DNA of 64,000 bases from Ancistrus triradiatus (GCA_025084515.1 JAJAGP010000432.1:198501-262500); one strand, 5' to 3'; shown: positions 10,187 to 21,481, numbered from the stretch's first letter. Translations and numbers: made by a program. The notes: generated by a model from the sequence alone, not told the origin.

Positions 10187-10352
10187 TGTATATATATAAG
10201 CAGGGGAGCATAAGATGAACATCAAGGCATAGAAAAGATTCATAGAAATGGCTAAGTGCTTAATGACAGTATTTATGGGGGACGGCTTGATCAGCCTTTC
10301 AGCTCTTAGATCGGGAGCGAGTTAATGAGGGTCACAGCTTTGGGTAAAGGTA

Positions 10353-10774
10353 CACTATATAGACAAAAGTTTGTGGACATTTGTTCTAATAATTGGGTTC
10401 CGCCATTTCAACTACACTCCCTTGAAACACATTCTTAATATAAAGCAAACATTTCTGGATTCTCCACAGATCAGTAGCAGTAGAATGGGTTGTATTGATA
10501 CCCCAGTCCCTCAATAAGACACATTTAGAAGTTTTCACTTCCAAAAAGTCAGATCATCAGCTTTCTGCCCTGCTGTCCGTAAACAGTCCACACTTTGACT
10601 GAGAACTTGGCTGGTTTGCACAGAACCTTGACCTCAAGTTCATCAGACACCTTAAAAATGCTGGAATGCTAACAGTGAGCCAGGGAAGGAGTCTCCAAGG
10701 AAAGAAAACTCCATGTTAACACACTTGTTTTAAAGATAATTTTCTGGGTGTCCACAAACTTTTGTCCTATAGTG
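10353..10774. mobile_element. TA-flanked Tc1-derived miniature element, 422 bp
   Basis: The ends are CACTATATAGACAAAAGTTT and, inverted, CACTATAGGACAAAAGTTTG. TA flanks both sides (10351-10352 and 10775-10776). A stretch near 10612-10670 (TTGGCTGGTTTGCACAGAAC then CTTGACCTCAAGTTCATCAG) is a recognisable relic of the Tc1 transposase block around the third catalytic residue. A partial end of the same family is at 20064 and an internal fragment at 43600-43740. Confidence 0.88.
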
Positions 10775-10776
10775 TA

Positions 10777-11254
10777 TTTTCACTCTGGGTCAAACAGAGT
10801 TCAGGCTGTGTAGTTTTCATAATGATGTTAACTTTTTTGATAGCCATTTAACATATATACTTGCCAGGTTTGGCAGGTTGGTTTCATTGATCCACTGAGC
10901 TGGCCTTACCACACAATCAGATACCTCCACTTATAATTGTACAGCTGCCATACCACACAATTATACAGTGGGATAGGATGCTCTCAGTGTTACTGCGCTA
11001 CATGTTTACCAGGAACTGTTAAGGTAGATGAGCCTGTTAAAGTATAGTCTCTATTGGGCTTTGTTCTCTGGGTATGTGGTGATAATGGTCTGTGTTGGCT
11101 GTCATGATATGTAGACCACTGAGGGCAGTAATTCCCTCTCTCTCTTCCAGTCGACTGGGGATGCCATACCACCGGGACTTTCCCGAAGAGGATGCAAGAT
11201 CCTGTGTGACTATGTATCGGACTAAAGAATGCCAATATGCATATGTTATTCTAT
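10777..11254. other. No firm feature
   Basis: Mixed-composition DNA. The part from about 11060 may be the beginning of the tail repeat that is clear from 11255 onward, but I could not align it by eye. Confidence 0.35.
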
Positions 11255-11650
11255 TATTGGCTTATACACTATAGCTTTTATATTCTCTATTTTATTGTAC
11301 TCTTCATAATATTTCACTTTCACTAAAAATGTTTATTTTAATTATTATATTTTTAAATAATGTTCTCTCTTACCATTTATTCAGGCTCTGTTTATTTAAC
11401 GCATTAATTAAACTTAGTTAATTCTTACATGTAACATCTAAGCCGCCCAAGAAGGATGGGTCACTGAGTCTTGGTCCTCACAAGATTTCTTCCTTATAAT
11501 ATTTAGAGAGTTTTTTCCTGCCACTGTCACCCTGGGCTTGTTCAAATTGGGATTGTCCTTATAATTTAGAAGACACTCTAAAATTGTTTAACTGCTTTGA
11601 AACAATGCTCCATTGTAAAACGCGCTATAGAAATAAAGCTGGCTTGACTC
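11255..11650 (+). repeat. LINE-type 3' tail repeat
   Basis: An AT-rich stretch is followed by AAGCCGCCCAAGAAGGATGG, then a CTTGGTCCTC/TTTCTTCCTT block, CCTGCCACTGTCACCCTGGG, and a terminal CTGCTTTGAAACAATGCTCC to AGAAATAAAGCTGGCTTGAC. This order is a very common 3' end of interspersed elements in otophysan fish, ending in a polyadenylation-like AATAAA. The palindrome at 30328-30735 is built from two inverted copies of the same tail. Confidence 0.65.
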
Positions 11651-11830
11651 TAATGAACAAAAAGGCTTTCCACACTTTCCACTGCTTATCCCTGTATATG
11701 AAGGGGATCACCTCCGTATCCCTTATGAAGTACACATCGATCTTCAATGTCTTGGACGGGTTAAGGACCAGATCATTGGCCCTGCACCGTTTGCCCAGAT
11801 GTTCTACCTCGTTTGTGTTGGCCATCTCCT
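11651..11830 (-). pseudogene. LINE reverse transcriptase fragment (C-terminal side)
   Basis: On the minus strand this encodes Cys-Arg-Ala-Asn-Asp-Leu-Val-Leu-Asn-Pro-Ser-Lys-Thr followed by an Ile-Asp-Val-Tyr-Phe-Ile-Arg block. The 'LxLNxxKTKE' pattern is typical of the region just after the reverse transcriptase active site in L2-like LINEs. The DNA at 11830-11950 (minus) corresponds to the active-site neighbourhood with an Asp-Asp-Thr-Ser-type run but has stops. It belongs with 12640-13341. Confidence 0.68.
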
Positions 11831-11994
11831 CATCATCTTAGATCAGAACAATTACTGAGGTGTCATCTGCAATGGTAATTACAGTGTTGGAGGCATGAAT
11901 GGTGGTGCAGTTACAGGTAAATAGAGTGAAGAGCATTAGGCTCAGGACATGGCCTTGGGGTCCCTTTGTTCAGAATGAGAGTGGAGGGGGTGTG

Positions 11995-12585
11995 GTTCCC
12001 AATTCTGACATTCTAGGCATTTTTGCACTGGAGGAACTTTTTCATAGTTCTTAGAACTGTGACCCCTTTCTCACGTCTTTGTACCGCAGGAACTGGAAAT
12101 CATTATACTACTTACAGCGCTGTGTATTTTAGTTCGTACTTCAAGATAGGCACTTATCTCAGCAAATAGGACCCTGAGTGATGCAAGTATGTGGTGATGT
12201 CTAGACTTAGTGACCCAAGTGTATAGTGATTGGTCCAGGTACAAGCGCCTGCACTGTGATCAAGCGCCATTTTTAAATACACTTGTGCACTGGTAGCCAT
12301 TTAAAAAAAAAAAAAAAAAAAACTTTTCACACTAAAAATATAATAAATCTACACGGACAAATCATCCAACAGTGGAGCCCAGGCTTTACAGAGTGCATCA
12401 GTGAGGATGGAGGTACAACACACTTGAGACATCGAAGCAAAATTTGCAAGGCTTACGTCACTTCAGCGTCACACAGTGCTCCAACTGGCAATGCAAATGC
12501 AATCCAAGAGAGTCTTGGAACAAATGCAATTGTCAGGGTTCCTATTAGTCCCTAGAACTGATGTTTGGTGTGAAAGCACATACTA
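11995..12585. mobile_element. Possible DNA-transposon insertion within the LINE
   Basis: This segment has no LINE similarity and interrupts the LINE order. Its two sides carry related words, AGTTCTTAGAACTG near 12040 and AGTCCCTAGAACTG near 12550. A long A run lies at 12303-12322. Ends and target duplication were not established; a Harbinger- or piggyBac-like miniature element is a guess. Confidence 0.3.
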
Positions 12586-12639
12586 TGATCTGTTGGTGAG
12601 AAAGTCCATGACCCCATGAGCAGAAGGTGGTGTTCAGTC

Positions 12640-13341
12640 AACGGTTGTCCAGTTTTCTTTACATTTGTGAAGGATTATGGTGGCAAGCACAGAGCTGAAA
12701 TCCACAAGTAACCTCCTTCAAAATGTGTCAGAGCCATTTAAAGTTCAATTGACCCAGCATCATCCATGGAACAGCTAGACAAACTGATGTGTGAGAGCAG
12801 CAATCTCTCAAAACACTTCATGACTGAATGTTAGAATAACTTGCCGATAGTCACTTCTGCTCCTAGCTGGTGACTTTTTGGGGACAGGGATTATAACTAA
12901 AGAATTAAAGCATGCTGGAATGGCTGCTTGTTGTAATGAAAGATGAATCTGCTAGCCGACTTGCACAATCTTTCAGTATTTGTCTGGACACTCCATCTGG
13001 ACCTGCCGCTTTCCTGAAATTAATTTCATGATGATGCTATAGAACCAGTGTCTGCTCACCCACAGGAAGTGCAGTGTGAGAAGTGGCATTCCATTTTGAT
13101 GGGCAAATTGAGCACATAACTGGTTCAGGACATCAATCAGTTTGTTGTCCTTACCTGGCGGCAGAATGTTAATCCTGAAGCTAGTCAGTGCCTTCGTTCC
13201 ATTCCTCATGCTTTGTGGGTTGTTATTCTCAAAGTGCTCCTCAAGGTGTCGTTTGTATTTGCGCTTGGCATCCTTGATGCTTCTTTTGAGGTTTCCTTGA
13301 GCTTCTTTATAGGCTTGTTTGTGTCCTGACCTAAAAGCCAC
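12640..13341 (-). pseudogene. LINE ORF2 fragment, start of reverse transcriptase
   Basis: The 122-residue minus-strand frame at 12973-13341 begins MAFRSGHKQAYKEAQGNLKR and continues with an Ile-Lys-Asp-Ala-Lys-Arg-Lys-Tyr-Lys-Arg-His-Leu-Glu-Glu-His-Phe run and Asn-Asn-Asn-Pro-Gln-Ser-Met-Arg-Asn-Gly. This lysine/arginine-rich linker, which joins the endonuclease and polymerase domains, is a familiar signature of fish L2-like LINEs. Downstream on the minus strand, an Ala-Gly-Pro-Asp-Gly-Val segment near 12995 (the usual start of the polymerase palm) is readable only across a frameshift. Further stops run to about 12640. Confidence 0.74.
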
Positions 13342-13651
13342 TCTCTTTCCTTAAGCACTGCAAGCACATTGTTATTCATGGCTTTTGGTTTGGATGTACT
13401 TTTATTGTGTTTTGTGTGAGTCAGGGACAGTTAGAGATGTAGTGGTGAGACCAGTATTCCCCCACCTTTACATTATAATGTAATTTTGGACTGTCATTCC
13501 TACACTTGTGAAGGAAGAACCTCTGACTTTTTGTGAAGGGGAAGCACTGTGACTGGAAAGACACCAACAAATCGTCCGTTAATCCTGAGCCTGTGAGCTA
13601 CAACGGCATCACTTGGATTCTACCATTTACGTGGCAAGTGGGAATGCTGTA

Positions 13652-15232
13652 CTGGTCCTTCTCAAAAAATTTGCATATTGTGATAAAGTTAATTATTTTC
13701 CGTAATGTAATGATAAAAATTAAACTTTCATATATTTTAGATTCATTGTACACCAACTGAAATATTTCAAGTCTTTTATTGTTTTACACTGATGATTTGG
13801 CATTAAGTCATGGAAAAACCAAAACTCCACAAAATTAGCATATCTGAAAAGGTTCTCTAAACGAGCTATTAACCTAATTATCTGAATCAACGAATTAACT
13901 CTAAACACCTGCAAAAGATTCCTGAGGCTTTTGAAAACTCCCAGCCTGATTCATTACTCAAAACCGCAATCATGGGTAAGACTGCCGACCTGACTGCTGT
14001 CCAGAAGGCCATCATTGACACCCTCAAGCAAGAGGGTAAGACACAGAAAGAAATGTCTGAACGAATAGGCTGTTCCCAGAGTGCTGTGTCAAGGCACCTC
14101 AGTGGGAAGTCTGTGGGAAGGAAAAAGTGTGGCAGAAAACGCTGCACAAACGAGAAGAGGTGACCGGACCCTGAGAAGGATTGTGGAGAAGAGCCGATTC
14201 CAGACCTTGGGGGACCTGCGGAAGCAGTGGACTGAGTCTGGAGTAGAAACATCCAGTGCCACCATGCACAGGCGTGTGCAGGAAATGGGCTACAGGTGCT
14301 GCATTCCCCAGGTCAAGCCACTTTTGAACCAGAAACAGTGGCAGAAGCGCCTGACCTGGGCTACAGAGAAGCAGCACTGGACTGTTGCTCAGTGGTCCAA
14401 AGTACTTTTTTCGGATGAAAGCAAATTTTGCATGTCATTCGAAAATCAAGGTGCCAGAGTCTGGAGGAAGACTGGGGAGAAGGAAATGCCAAAATGTCTG
14501 AAGTCCAGTGTCAAGTACCCACAGTCAGTGATGTTCTGGGGTGCCATGTCAGCTGCTGTGTTGGTCCACTATGTTTTATCAAAGGCAGGGTCAATGCATC
14601 TAGCTATCAGGAGATTTTGGAGCACTTCTGCTGAAGAGCTTTATGGAGATGAAGAGTTCATTTTTCAGACGACCTTGGCAATGCTCACAGTGCCAAAACA
14701 ATGGTTAAATGGTATACTGACCATGAGTATTACTGTGATAATTGGGCCCTGCACAACTCTCCTGACCTGAACCCGATAGAGAATCTGTGGGATATTGTGA
14801 AGAGAAAGTTGAGAGACGCAAGACCCAACACTCTGGATGAGCTTAAGGCCGCTATCGAAGCATCCTGGGCCTCCATAACACCTCAGCAGTGCCACAGGCT
14901 GATTGCCTCCATGCCACGCCGCATTGAAGCAGTCATTTCAAAAGGATTCCCGACCAAGTATTGAGTGCATAAATGAACATAATAATCTGAAGGTTGACTT
15001 TTTTTTGTATTAAAAACACTTCTTTTATTGGTCGGATGAAATATGCTAATTTTGTGAGAATTTTGGGTTTTCATGAGCTGTATGCCAAAATCATCAGTAT
15101 TAAAACAATAAAAGACTTCAGATATTTCAGTTGGTGTGCAATGAATCTAAAATATATGAAAGTTTAATTTTTATCATTACATTACGGAAAAGAATTAACT
15201 ATCACAATATGCTAATTTTTGAGAAGGACCAG
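13652..15232 (+). mobile_element. Full-length Tc1-like transposon, 1581 bp, TA on both sides
   Basis: The element starts CTGGTCCTTCTCAAAAAATT and ends with the inverse at 15232. TA lies at 13650-13651 and 15233-15234. The inverted repeats are about 200 bases long (to about 13850 and from about 15037) and very similar to each other, including ACCAACTGAAATATTTCAAG against its inverse. The only gene inside is a frameshifted transposase. Of the Tc1 copies in the window this is the best preserved. Confidence 0.93.
13972..14964 (+). pseudogene. Tc1-like transposase, frameshifted but with DDE residues present
   Basis: The frame starts MGKTADLTAVQKAIID at 13972 with a helix-turn-helix (MSERIGCSQSAVSRHLSGKS, about residues 28-47). 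The frame changes near 14150-14165, then near 14550-14560, and at least once more between 14630 and 14675. The reading is otherwise clean: a second DNA-binding block (SSATMHRRVQEMGYRC), the core start VLFSDESKFCMSF with the first catalytic Asp at 14414-14416, the second Asp at 14671-14673 in a block ending AHSAKT, and the third residue Glu at 14779-14781 in PDLNPIENLWDIVKRKL. Thirty-five residues separate the last two, one more than the usual 34 for Tc1. The C-terminus, ISKGFPTKY, ends at a stop at 14962-14964. No premature stop was found inside the correct frames, so damage is limited to small indels. Confidence 0.9.
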
Positions 15233-15344
15233 TATATTATGTTTAAATTATATTCTTTCTATGGTTGTGCCATTTTTTTTTTTCAAATTAAAGACAAATT
15301 TCCATTAAAAAAAAGCAAAAACAAAACACTTTTTACTAAGTTTA

Positions 15345-16140
15345 CAGGTGCTGGGACTAGTATTGTAGTCAAGACTGCTAGAGCAGAGTCAGAGTCAAGA
15401 CCAACACCTTTAGTAGTCGAGTCCAAGTTGAGACCGGGAGTGGCCGAGACCGAGACTAGATTAAGATTTTTTTTTCCATCATACAAGAATAAAATGAAGA
15501 AAATGGAAAAAATAGTTAGTAATTCACTTTACATTCAGTATCATTAATTATACATGACATTAATATCATATTCCATCATATGCTTTGTAACAGAGCAAAA
15601 TAATATATAGCCTAAAAGTATTATTAATTACAATATTATTGTCTTAGTCAAACTAAGGCAATGTAAATTTTGGAAACAAATGATGGTGATGATTCAGTTT
15701 CCCTTCTTCACCGACACTTAATCAGAAGTCACCACAAAGTCAACTGAATATAGCCAAAACATCTGTATCCATTTTATGGTGAAAGCGAGCGGGCGAAAAT
15801 GCATCCTTGCAATTTCAATGTCAGACTATTCAAAATACTGGATTCAAAAAAACTGAACGCGAAAAGCAGTAACTTGATTTTTCCTGTTAGCCAATCTGAG
15901 TGCATATTTTATTTAGGCATGTGGAGAAAGGACTGATTTATTCTGTTTGAACTGATTGTTGACATGCAAAAAAATAAAAAATAATATAAATAGTTATAAA
16001 TAAAGCTACCTCAGACAGACAGACTGGACTACACAATAATTTCCAAGTCCACCTTACCCTAAGACTGAATCAACACCAAGTCCAAATGAGGTCAAGACTG
16101 AGATGAGACAGACTGCTCGTTTATGGTACAACACTACTAC
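15345..16140. mobile_element. Possible miniature element rich in GAGTC/AAGTC words
   Basis: The left part (15345-15460) repeats words such as GAGTCAGAGTCAAGACC and GAGACCGAGAC. The right part (16040-16125) carries inverse words such as CAAGTCCACC and GAGGTCAAGACTGAGATGAG, followed by TACAACACTACTACTGG. Similar GAGTC-repeat miniature elements are common in fish. Exact ends and target duplication could not be placed. Confidence 0.4.
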
Positions 16141-16142
16141 TG

Positions 16143-17331
16143 GGATGAAAAAGGGGCTAGACACACCTATGGTGCAAGTCCATTCCCTGTACAAAAAATG
16201 TATCCAAGAACTGATGAGGCATAACCCCCAAGAACTACAGTCTTTGTAAACATGTCCTAGTAAGTGATGTCAAAACTTGTAACATTGAGCAGACTTCCTC
16301 TGTCCATTCTGTACAGTTTTGACAGCTGGACTTGTCCTGCAGATCAGTGGTTTGTGCGCTGGGATTATTTTAAGAGAAAAACATGATCTGACAGTCCTCA
16401 TATTTACAGATGGTGTGGCTTTGAATACTCTGAGAATATTTGTGTAGAACTGGTCAAGGGTGTAACCTACTCTCAAACTTCACATTTTTATTAAGTTGAG
16501 ATCTGACTGAGTTAAGATGGACATGGTTGAAGTCCCTGTACTAACAACACTGTCCAGGTGCAGCATCGGCTGTTTGTTAATGGTGGCATTGTTATAGGGC
16601 TATATCCTTTGTTTTTTCTCTTGTTCCACTGTGTTTAAGGATAATTTCAATAGCGAGTGGTGATCAGATGCAGTAGGTGGCAAATCCAATATTTAAGGCG
16701 CAGACATGGCAGCAGAGAGAGAGGGTAGAAGAAGGGGCTGTTCAAGTGCTCTCACTAGTACCATTCGCCTGCCACTGGTTACACCAAATATTTTTTAAAA
16801 GGTCTGCTGTGTACCTCTATGACTGTCATTTGTTACTTTGCTAAAGGTAATCCAAGCCTACCTGTTTTAGTGACTTTCCAATTTAATGGAAAGAAAGTTA
16901 TGTTTATCACTGTATCATTTGTTTCGTTTTTGTGTTAGGCAAGTTATGTTTTGTTTTTTAGATTTTTTTAGTAGCTCATTCTTGGAAAACTTTCCAGTGT
17001 GATGTCTGAGCAGTCTTCTGGCCTTCATTCATTTGGCCTCATGAATACATACAGCTAATTAAAGACTGTTTTTTGATAGATTATGCATTTCATTCCATAT
17101 GTCCTCTCAACTTGTATTACCGTTACATGTTCCTTCAACAAAAAGAGAAAAAAGATCTCAAGTCAAAACAAAATATGTAGAGATTTTGGCATATTAAGTT
17201 ATGGGTACGCATCTTTGGTCGGCGGTTGTGTTGGCGTTGGCTTTCTTTATATGCAATGTCATTCATCCCTAGACATTTGATGTCGTAGCAGGTATGTAGC
17301 TTGACTACCGCTAGTCTAGCATTAGCTTATG
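16143..17331. other. No recognised feature
   Basis: No gene or repeat family was recognised. A short GAGAGAGA run is present near 16714-16722. Confidence 0.4.
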
Positions 17332-17580
17332 CTAATACACAGACACTGCTGTGATTATTACTGGTGTACTATTCCTTGTAAATTCCCTTAAGAGAATGAA
17401 TGATTTACATCTTTTCCAGCAGTTGTTAATACAAACAAACCTCCTCTTTTGCTCTCTGTAGAGTGACCATCTAACTTGCCAGCAAGGTGAGGACCAAAAT
17501 TCCTCAACAAGATTCCATTCCTTTAGCCAAGTCTCTCTTATGATCATCTCACAGGTGTTCAGGTATTGAGAAGTAGTGAA
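17332..17580 (-). pseudogene. LINE AP-endonuclease fragment
   Basis: The minus-strand frame at 17332-17547 begins Met-Ile-Ile-Arg-Glu-Thr-Trp-Leu-Lys and later reads RRFVCINNCW, then SFILLREFTRNSTPVIITAV. In LINE endonucleases the order is a xTETWL motif, then a GGGxCxYIN motif, then FYLPREFTxVxxTAVYIPP. The same order and spacing are seen here, so the assignment is good although residues have drifted (for example Gly-Gly-Gly is lost). The frame ends at the window-side boundary 17332 with a stop. It is homologous to the fragment at 7855-7995. Confidence 0.75.
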
Positions 17581-17589
17581 GTGTGATCT

Positions 17590-17984
17590 GAATTCATAGG
17601 GATCAGATTCACAAGGACATCCACATTCCAGTTACAGGGATCAGATTACCAAGAACATATGAACCTCAGTTACAGGGAGAAGATTTCCAAGAACATCCAA
17701 ACCCCAGTTATAGGGATCAGATACTAAGAGCATCAAAACCCCAGTTACAGTGATCAGATTCCCAAGAACTTATGAACCTCAGTTTTAGGGTTCAGATTCC
17801 CAAGAACAGGGGGGGGGGGGGGGTTTCTGGCTCCGATTCCCATGAACGTACGAACCTCAGTTGCAGGGATCAGATTCCCCAGAAAGCACAAACCTCTGCT
17901 GTAAGAATAATATTGCCATGAATATATGAACCTCAGCTAAGAGAGATCAGATTCCCACAGAACACAATAAGCTTAGTTGAAGGG
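17590..17984. repeat. 38-bp tandem array, left part
   Basis: About ten diverged units of CAGTTACAGGGATCAGATTC, continuing CCAAGAACATATGAACCT. A run of about 16 G interrupts a unit at 17808-17823. The array continues at 18750 after an inserted transposon. It lies directly upstream (in LINE sense) of the endonuclease fragment at 17332-17580. Confidence 0.85.
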
Positions 17985-17986
17985 AT

Positions 17987-18749
17987 CTGGGGCCGGATTT
18001 ACGAAAAAATTTCTTAAGAAAGAAAATCTTAAATGCGTGTTTTTTCTTAACGTCATTCTTAGGGAAAAAAAGTTCTGAAAGTTTTTTATTCTTCAAATAA
18101 CCTCTTAAGATTTATCTTTTTTTCTTAACTCTCTTCTTAAGAATCATTTTAAGAACAAGTGGTATTCTTGAACACATTATGCTCTTAAATGTTCTTAACC
18201 TTACAACAGCCTCACACTTGTCTTAGGCTGTAAGAGTTGAAGGTAAGCATCTAAATTAATAAAACTTTAAACTGTTTAGTTACTGGAAATAAGGCTTACA
18301 TTTCAATTTAAATTCTTAAAAACCTTTCGAGTGAAGGTCATCCTTAAAATACAAAAGTCTACATAAGGAAAGTTTATGGCAAAGCTGGATATTTCTTCCA
18401 CCATTGCCTCTATTTTTTGTTTGCAAAAGTTATTTGAACGCTTCGTTTGAATTTCCTCCATTTTGCCATCCTCAGAAAGGATTAAACTAATAATGCAAAT
18501 AGGAGTCAATACAAAATCAAAATGTGTTTTGTGCAGTATATTGTAAGCAGTAAAATGCAACGTAGTCTACATAAGAAAAAAAATGACGAGTTAATTATGA
18601 TTTTCTTAAGATAATATTAAAGAACTTAAGTTTTTTTTCGAGAATTGCATTTAAGAACATTCTTATGAACTTCTTGGTGTTTGTTTTAAGAACCTTCACA
18701 GGTTTTTTTGTTCTTCTTTTTTCTTAAGAAAGCTTTCATCCGGCTCCAG
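17987..18749. mobile_element. AT-flanked DNA transposon relic inside the tandem array
   Basis: The ends are CTGGGGCCGGATTTACG and, inverted, CTGGAGCCGGATGAAAGC. The two-base flank AT is present at 17985-17986 and 18750-18751. Both subterminal regions are packed with CTTAAGAA-type palindromic words (for example TTCTTAAGAAAG near 18010 and 18722), which are likely protein-binding repeats. An AT duplication is known for ISL2EU elements, related to Harbinger, but this class call is tentative. The 85-codon minus-strand frame inside (18303-18560) has no family signature. Confidence 0.6.
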
Positions 18750-18920
18750 ATTCCCAAAAATATAAGGTATAAAAATAATCTTTAGTTAGCAAAATTTGAT
18801 TCCCAAGAACATATGAATCTTTGTTATGGGGATCATATTTCAAAAGAACATAGAACATAGTTATAGAAATTAGATTTCCAGGAACATCTGAACATCAGCT
18901 GAAATGAACAAAAACACAGA
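18750..18920. repeat. 38-bp tandem array, right part
   Basis: The array resumes with ATTCCCAAAAATATAAGG and ends with increasingly diverged units such as TAGATTTCCAGGAACATCTG. Weak unit-like words can be followed to about 19060. Confidence 0.68.
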
Positions 18921-19635
18921 AATCTGAGCCTACAAACCTGATTCTTATAAGGGCATACAGTTGAGCAGTTGTAGTGATAAAACTGACAAACAAAATAACC
19001 TCATTTATAGTGATCAAATTCCAAAAAACATGAAAACTTAAAGGGATCCAATTTAATGGAATGCAGACACCCAACTGATTTTCCAGTATTTTACAGATGA
19101 TAGGATTTCAGAATTTAGAAGGACCTTGGACTGGGTTTGCATATACTGTATTACTGACACACATCCAAGCTCTCTCTTCTGATTCTGATATATCTACACT
19201 CTGTGTAAGCATCAGTAAAATAGCAGAGAGGGCAGACAGAATGACTCACCCTACATTGCCTATATCATTCTGGTTGACAGCCTCAGCTGCCCCAGTGCCC
19301 AACAAATCCAGCTGCATCTTCTCCTTCGATTCGCTCTTCATCTCTTTTTTTTGAGTCAGTGTAAATTAGCCATGTAGTATGATACTACATACGCAATTCC
19401 ATCTGTAAGACTATATGAAAAATGAATTTGGTTTCCCATCACAACATTGGTTTTCTACTTTCTACTGCAGAGGGACTAAGGGAAATCTTCCGATAGAAAT
19501 CAATTCCTTTTTCTGTATTATTACATATAGCATCATGTAGGAGTACAAATATGAAATGCAAAAGATATGAAAAATGTCTTATTTTATATTATTATTTCTC
19601 TTAATAAGAATCCTTCTATAATCCTATAATTATGC
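18921..19635. other. No recognised feature
   Basis: An open frame of 85 codons (19097-19354) has no recognisable domain. I treat it as chance. Confidence 0.4.
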
Positions 19636-19830
19636 TCAAGTGTCCCTGGTTCATTCCAGACCTTGACCTGTCGTCCCACAGTCAAAAGACATGCATTAGG
19701 TTAATTGATTACACTAAAATTGGCCTGGTTCAGTGTGTATGACTAGTTTTGATGTAACCTTGTGCTTGTTTTGAGATGGCCACTGCAGCATGGCTGATAA
19801 GGCATTAAATAAAGATAGTTCCATTTCACT
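19636..19830 (+). repeat. DANA/mermaid-like SINE fragment
   Basis: The block TCCCACAGTCAAAAGACATG followed by GGTTAATTGATTACACTAAA matches the conserved middle of the SINE at 24383-24722. The tRNA-like head is missing. Confidence 0.6.
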
Positions 19831-20063
19831 TCAAGATGAATGGGAATGTAAAAATAGAGCTTCTTTGCATTAAGACAGACTTTATTTATAATGGAAAGAT
19901 GCCTTGGGCATCATATACAAAAGCAAAGAAAAGCATCCCGTTTTACTTATGCTAACCTGAAGCCTAATCACATGAAGATCACCACCCTAGAAGGGCACCA
20001 GTCTCTCTCATTTAGGAAACCTTCCTTGGGAACTACCATTTCCAGCTGATCTTGCACATCATA

Positions 20064-20135
20064 CACTATATAGCCAAAAATGTATGGACACCCAACTACA
20101 TCTTCCAATACATCTTGAACCAGATCAGGTCAAAA
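20064..20135. repeat. One end of the 10353-type miniature element
   Basis: CACTATATAGCCAAAAATGT preceded by TA matches the terminal repeat of 10353-10774. The other end was not found. Confidence 0.55.
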
Positions 20136-21406
20136 CGTTGACAAGCTGAAACCTATGAAAAAGTGTACTGAGACTGGAATACTATGTGCTGAATACTTTA
20201 TTGTACAGGATCCTTTGAGCTATTTTTCTAACAAATCCCAGCTCTAGGGAGTATATTATCTAAATCCAGGGCTCACATCCCTTTGGATTTAATATAAAAT
20301 AAATTGTGAAATCGTGTTTCACAAAACAGGACACATATGTTTGAAGGCAGTCACATATCGCATGGCTACAATAAACCTTTAAATGTAATTGCACTTGAAT
20401 GCAATGATTATGTGTGTACTGAATAAAAATTATGTTATATCTTTGGTAACTATATATTTAGTCTGATAGAAGCATATGCATAAGGAATATGTTATTTGTT
20501 GACATACGTCAGGTTACAAAAAGTAGACCAATAATTACATAATATCATAGGTTGCATGATTCTTGTGCTCCTATGATTTGCCACATGCAACAATGGGCTC
20601 TCTGTGTACCTGGCCTGACCTATACAAACCTGACATTCAGCTGACAGGAATCATGACATGGCTGAGTGGGTTAGAGATTTCTCTGGAAGACCATCATGTT
20701 TACTCGGGTAACTACTGGACATGCAGACCCTCTATTTCAGAATAGAACTGGCTGAAAAACTATGACAGTGCCATGTGGATCACTCGTGCATCCAACTCTG
20801 CAGGTTATAATGAAGGACCCTAGCTGAAGAGCAGCCATGTAGGTATGATGAAGGGCATGCTGCCTATGATAATCTGGTGAAAAAGAAGCAAGCTAGCACA
20901 GGACAATGCTCTTGGCTCAACAGCAAGTAGAGAACTCAAATCAGTGTCCTTTCTGTCAACAAAAATCCAGGTTTCTATTCATAGATGTGGAGGACTCCAA
21001 GGAGGACATGTTTGCATCTAGTTCCAAGCAAAAGGTAGGCAAACCCCCTTAAAGGTAGTGTAGTTCTGACCTGTTAACTCTCATTACCTGTTCTGTGATA
21101 GTGGGTGTTTTTGGACTAGTTTGTTGAGAAAGTAACATGGTAACGATTTGCACTGATTTGCAATCAAATCCTGTTGTCTGGCTCATTGCAGAAAAAAGGA
21201 AGAACAGCAAATATTCAGGTAGCAGGCTCCCAATATCCATTATTTTGTGTGCTGAAATTCCTAACTGGTCCCTGTGTATAGTTAAAACAAAAAGCTGTTT
21301 TCAAATAAGACAGCATAATATAGTGGAACAGGGCATTAGATTCTCCATCACGTTCCTCCATGCATATTCTCACAACTGTCTTTTAGCGTCACTAAAACAT
21401 AAAATT
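20136..21406. other. No recognised feature
   Basis: No repeat family or coding motif was recognised. Open frames of 60-63 codons at 20563 and 21049 lack signatures. Confidence 0.4.
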
Positions 21407-21449
21407 CAATCCCAAATCAGAAAAGTTGGGACAGTACGGGAACCAAACA

Positions 21450-21481
<32 letters not shown>

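Larger units (their letters stand above)
11651..13400 (-). mobile_element. Decayed L2-like LINE, minus strand
   Basis: Two reverse-transcriptase pieces in the correct order and orientation (12973-13341 upstream, 11651-11830 downstream) define one old LINE copy. A foreign segment at about 11995-12585 separates them. The element's upstream end probably lies close to the Tc1 element that begins at 13652. Confidence 0.62.

Noticed and set aside
17590..18920. Possible CRISPR-like array
   Set aside because: The units are contiguous, diverged 38-bp tandem repeats without spacers, and the context is vertebrate LINE sequence.
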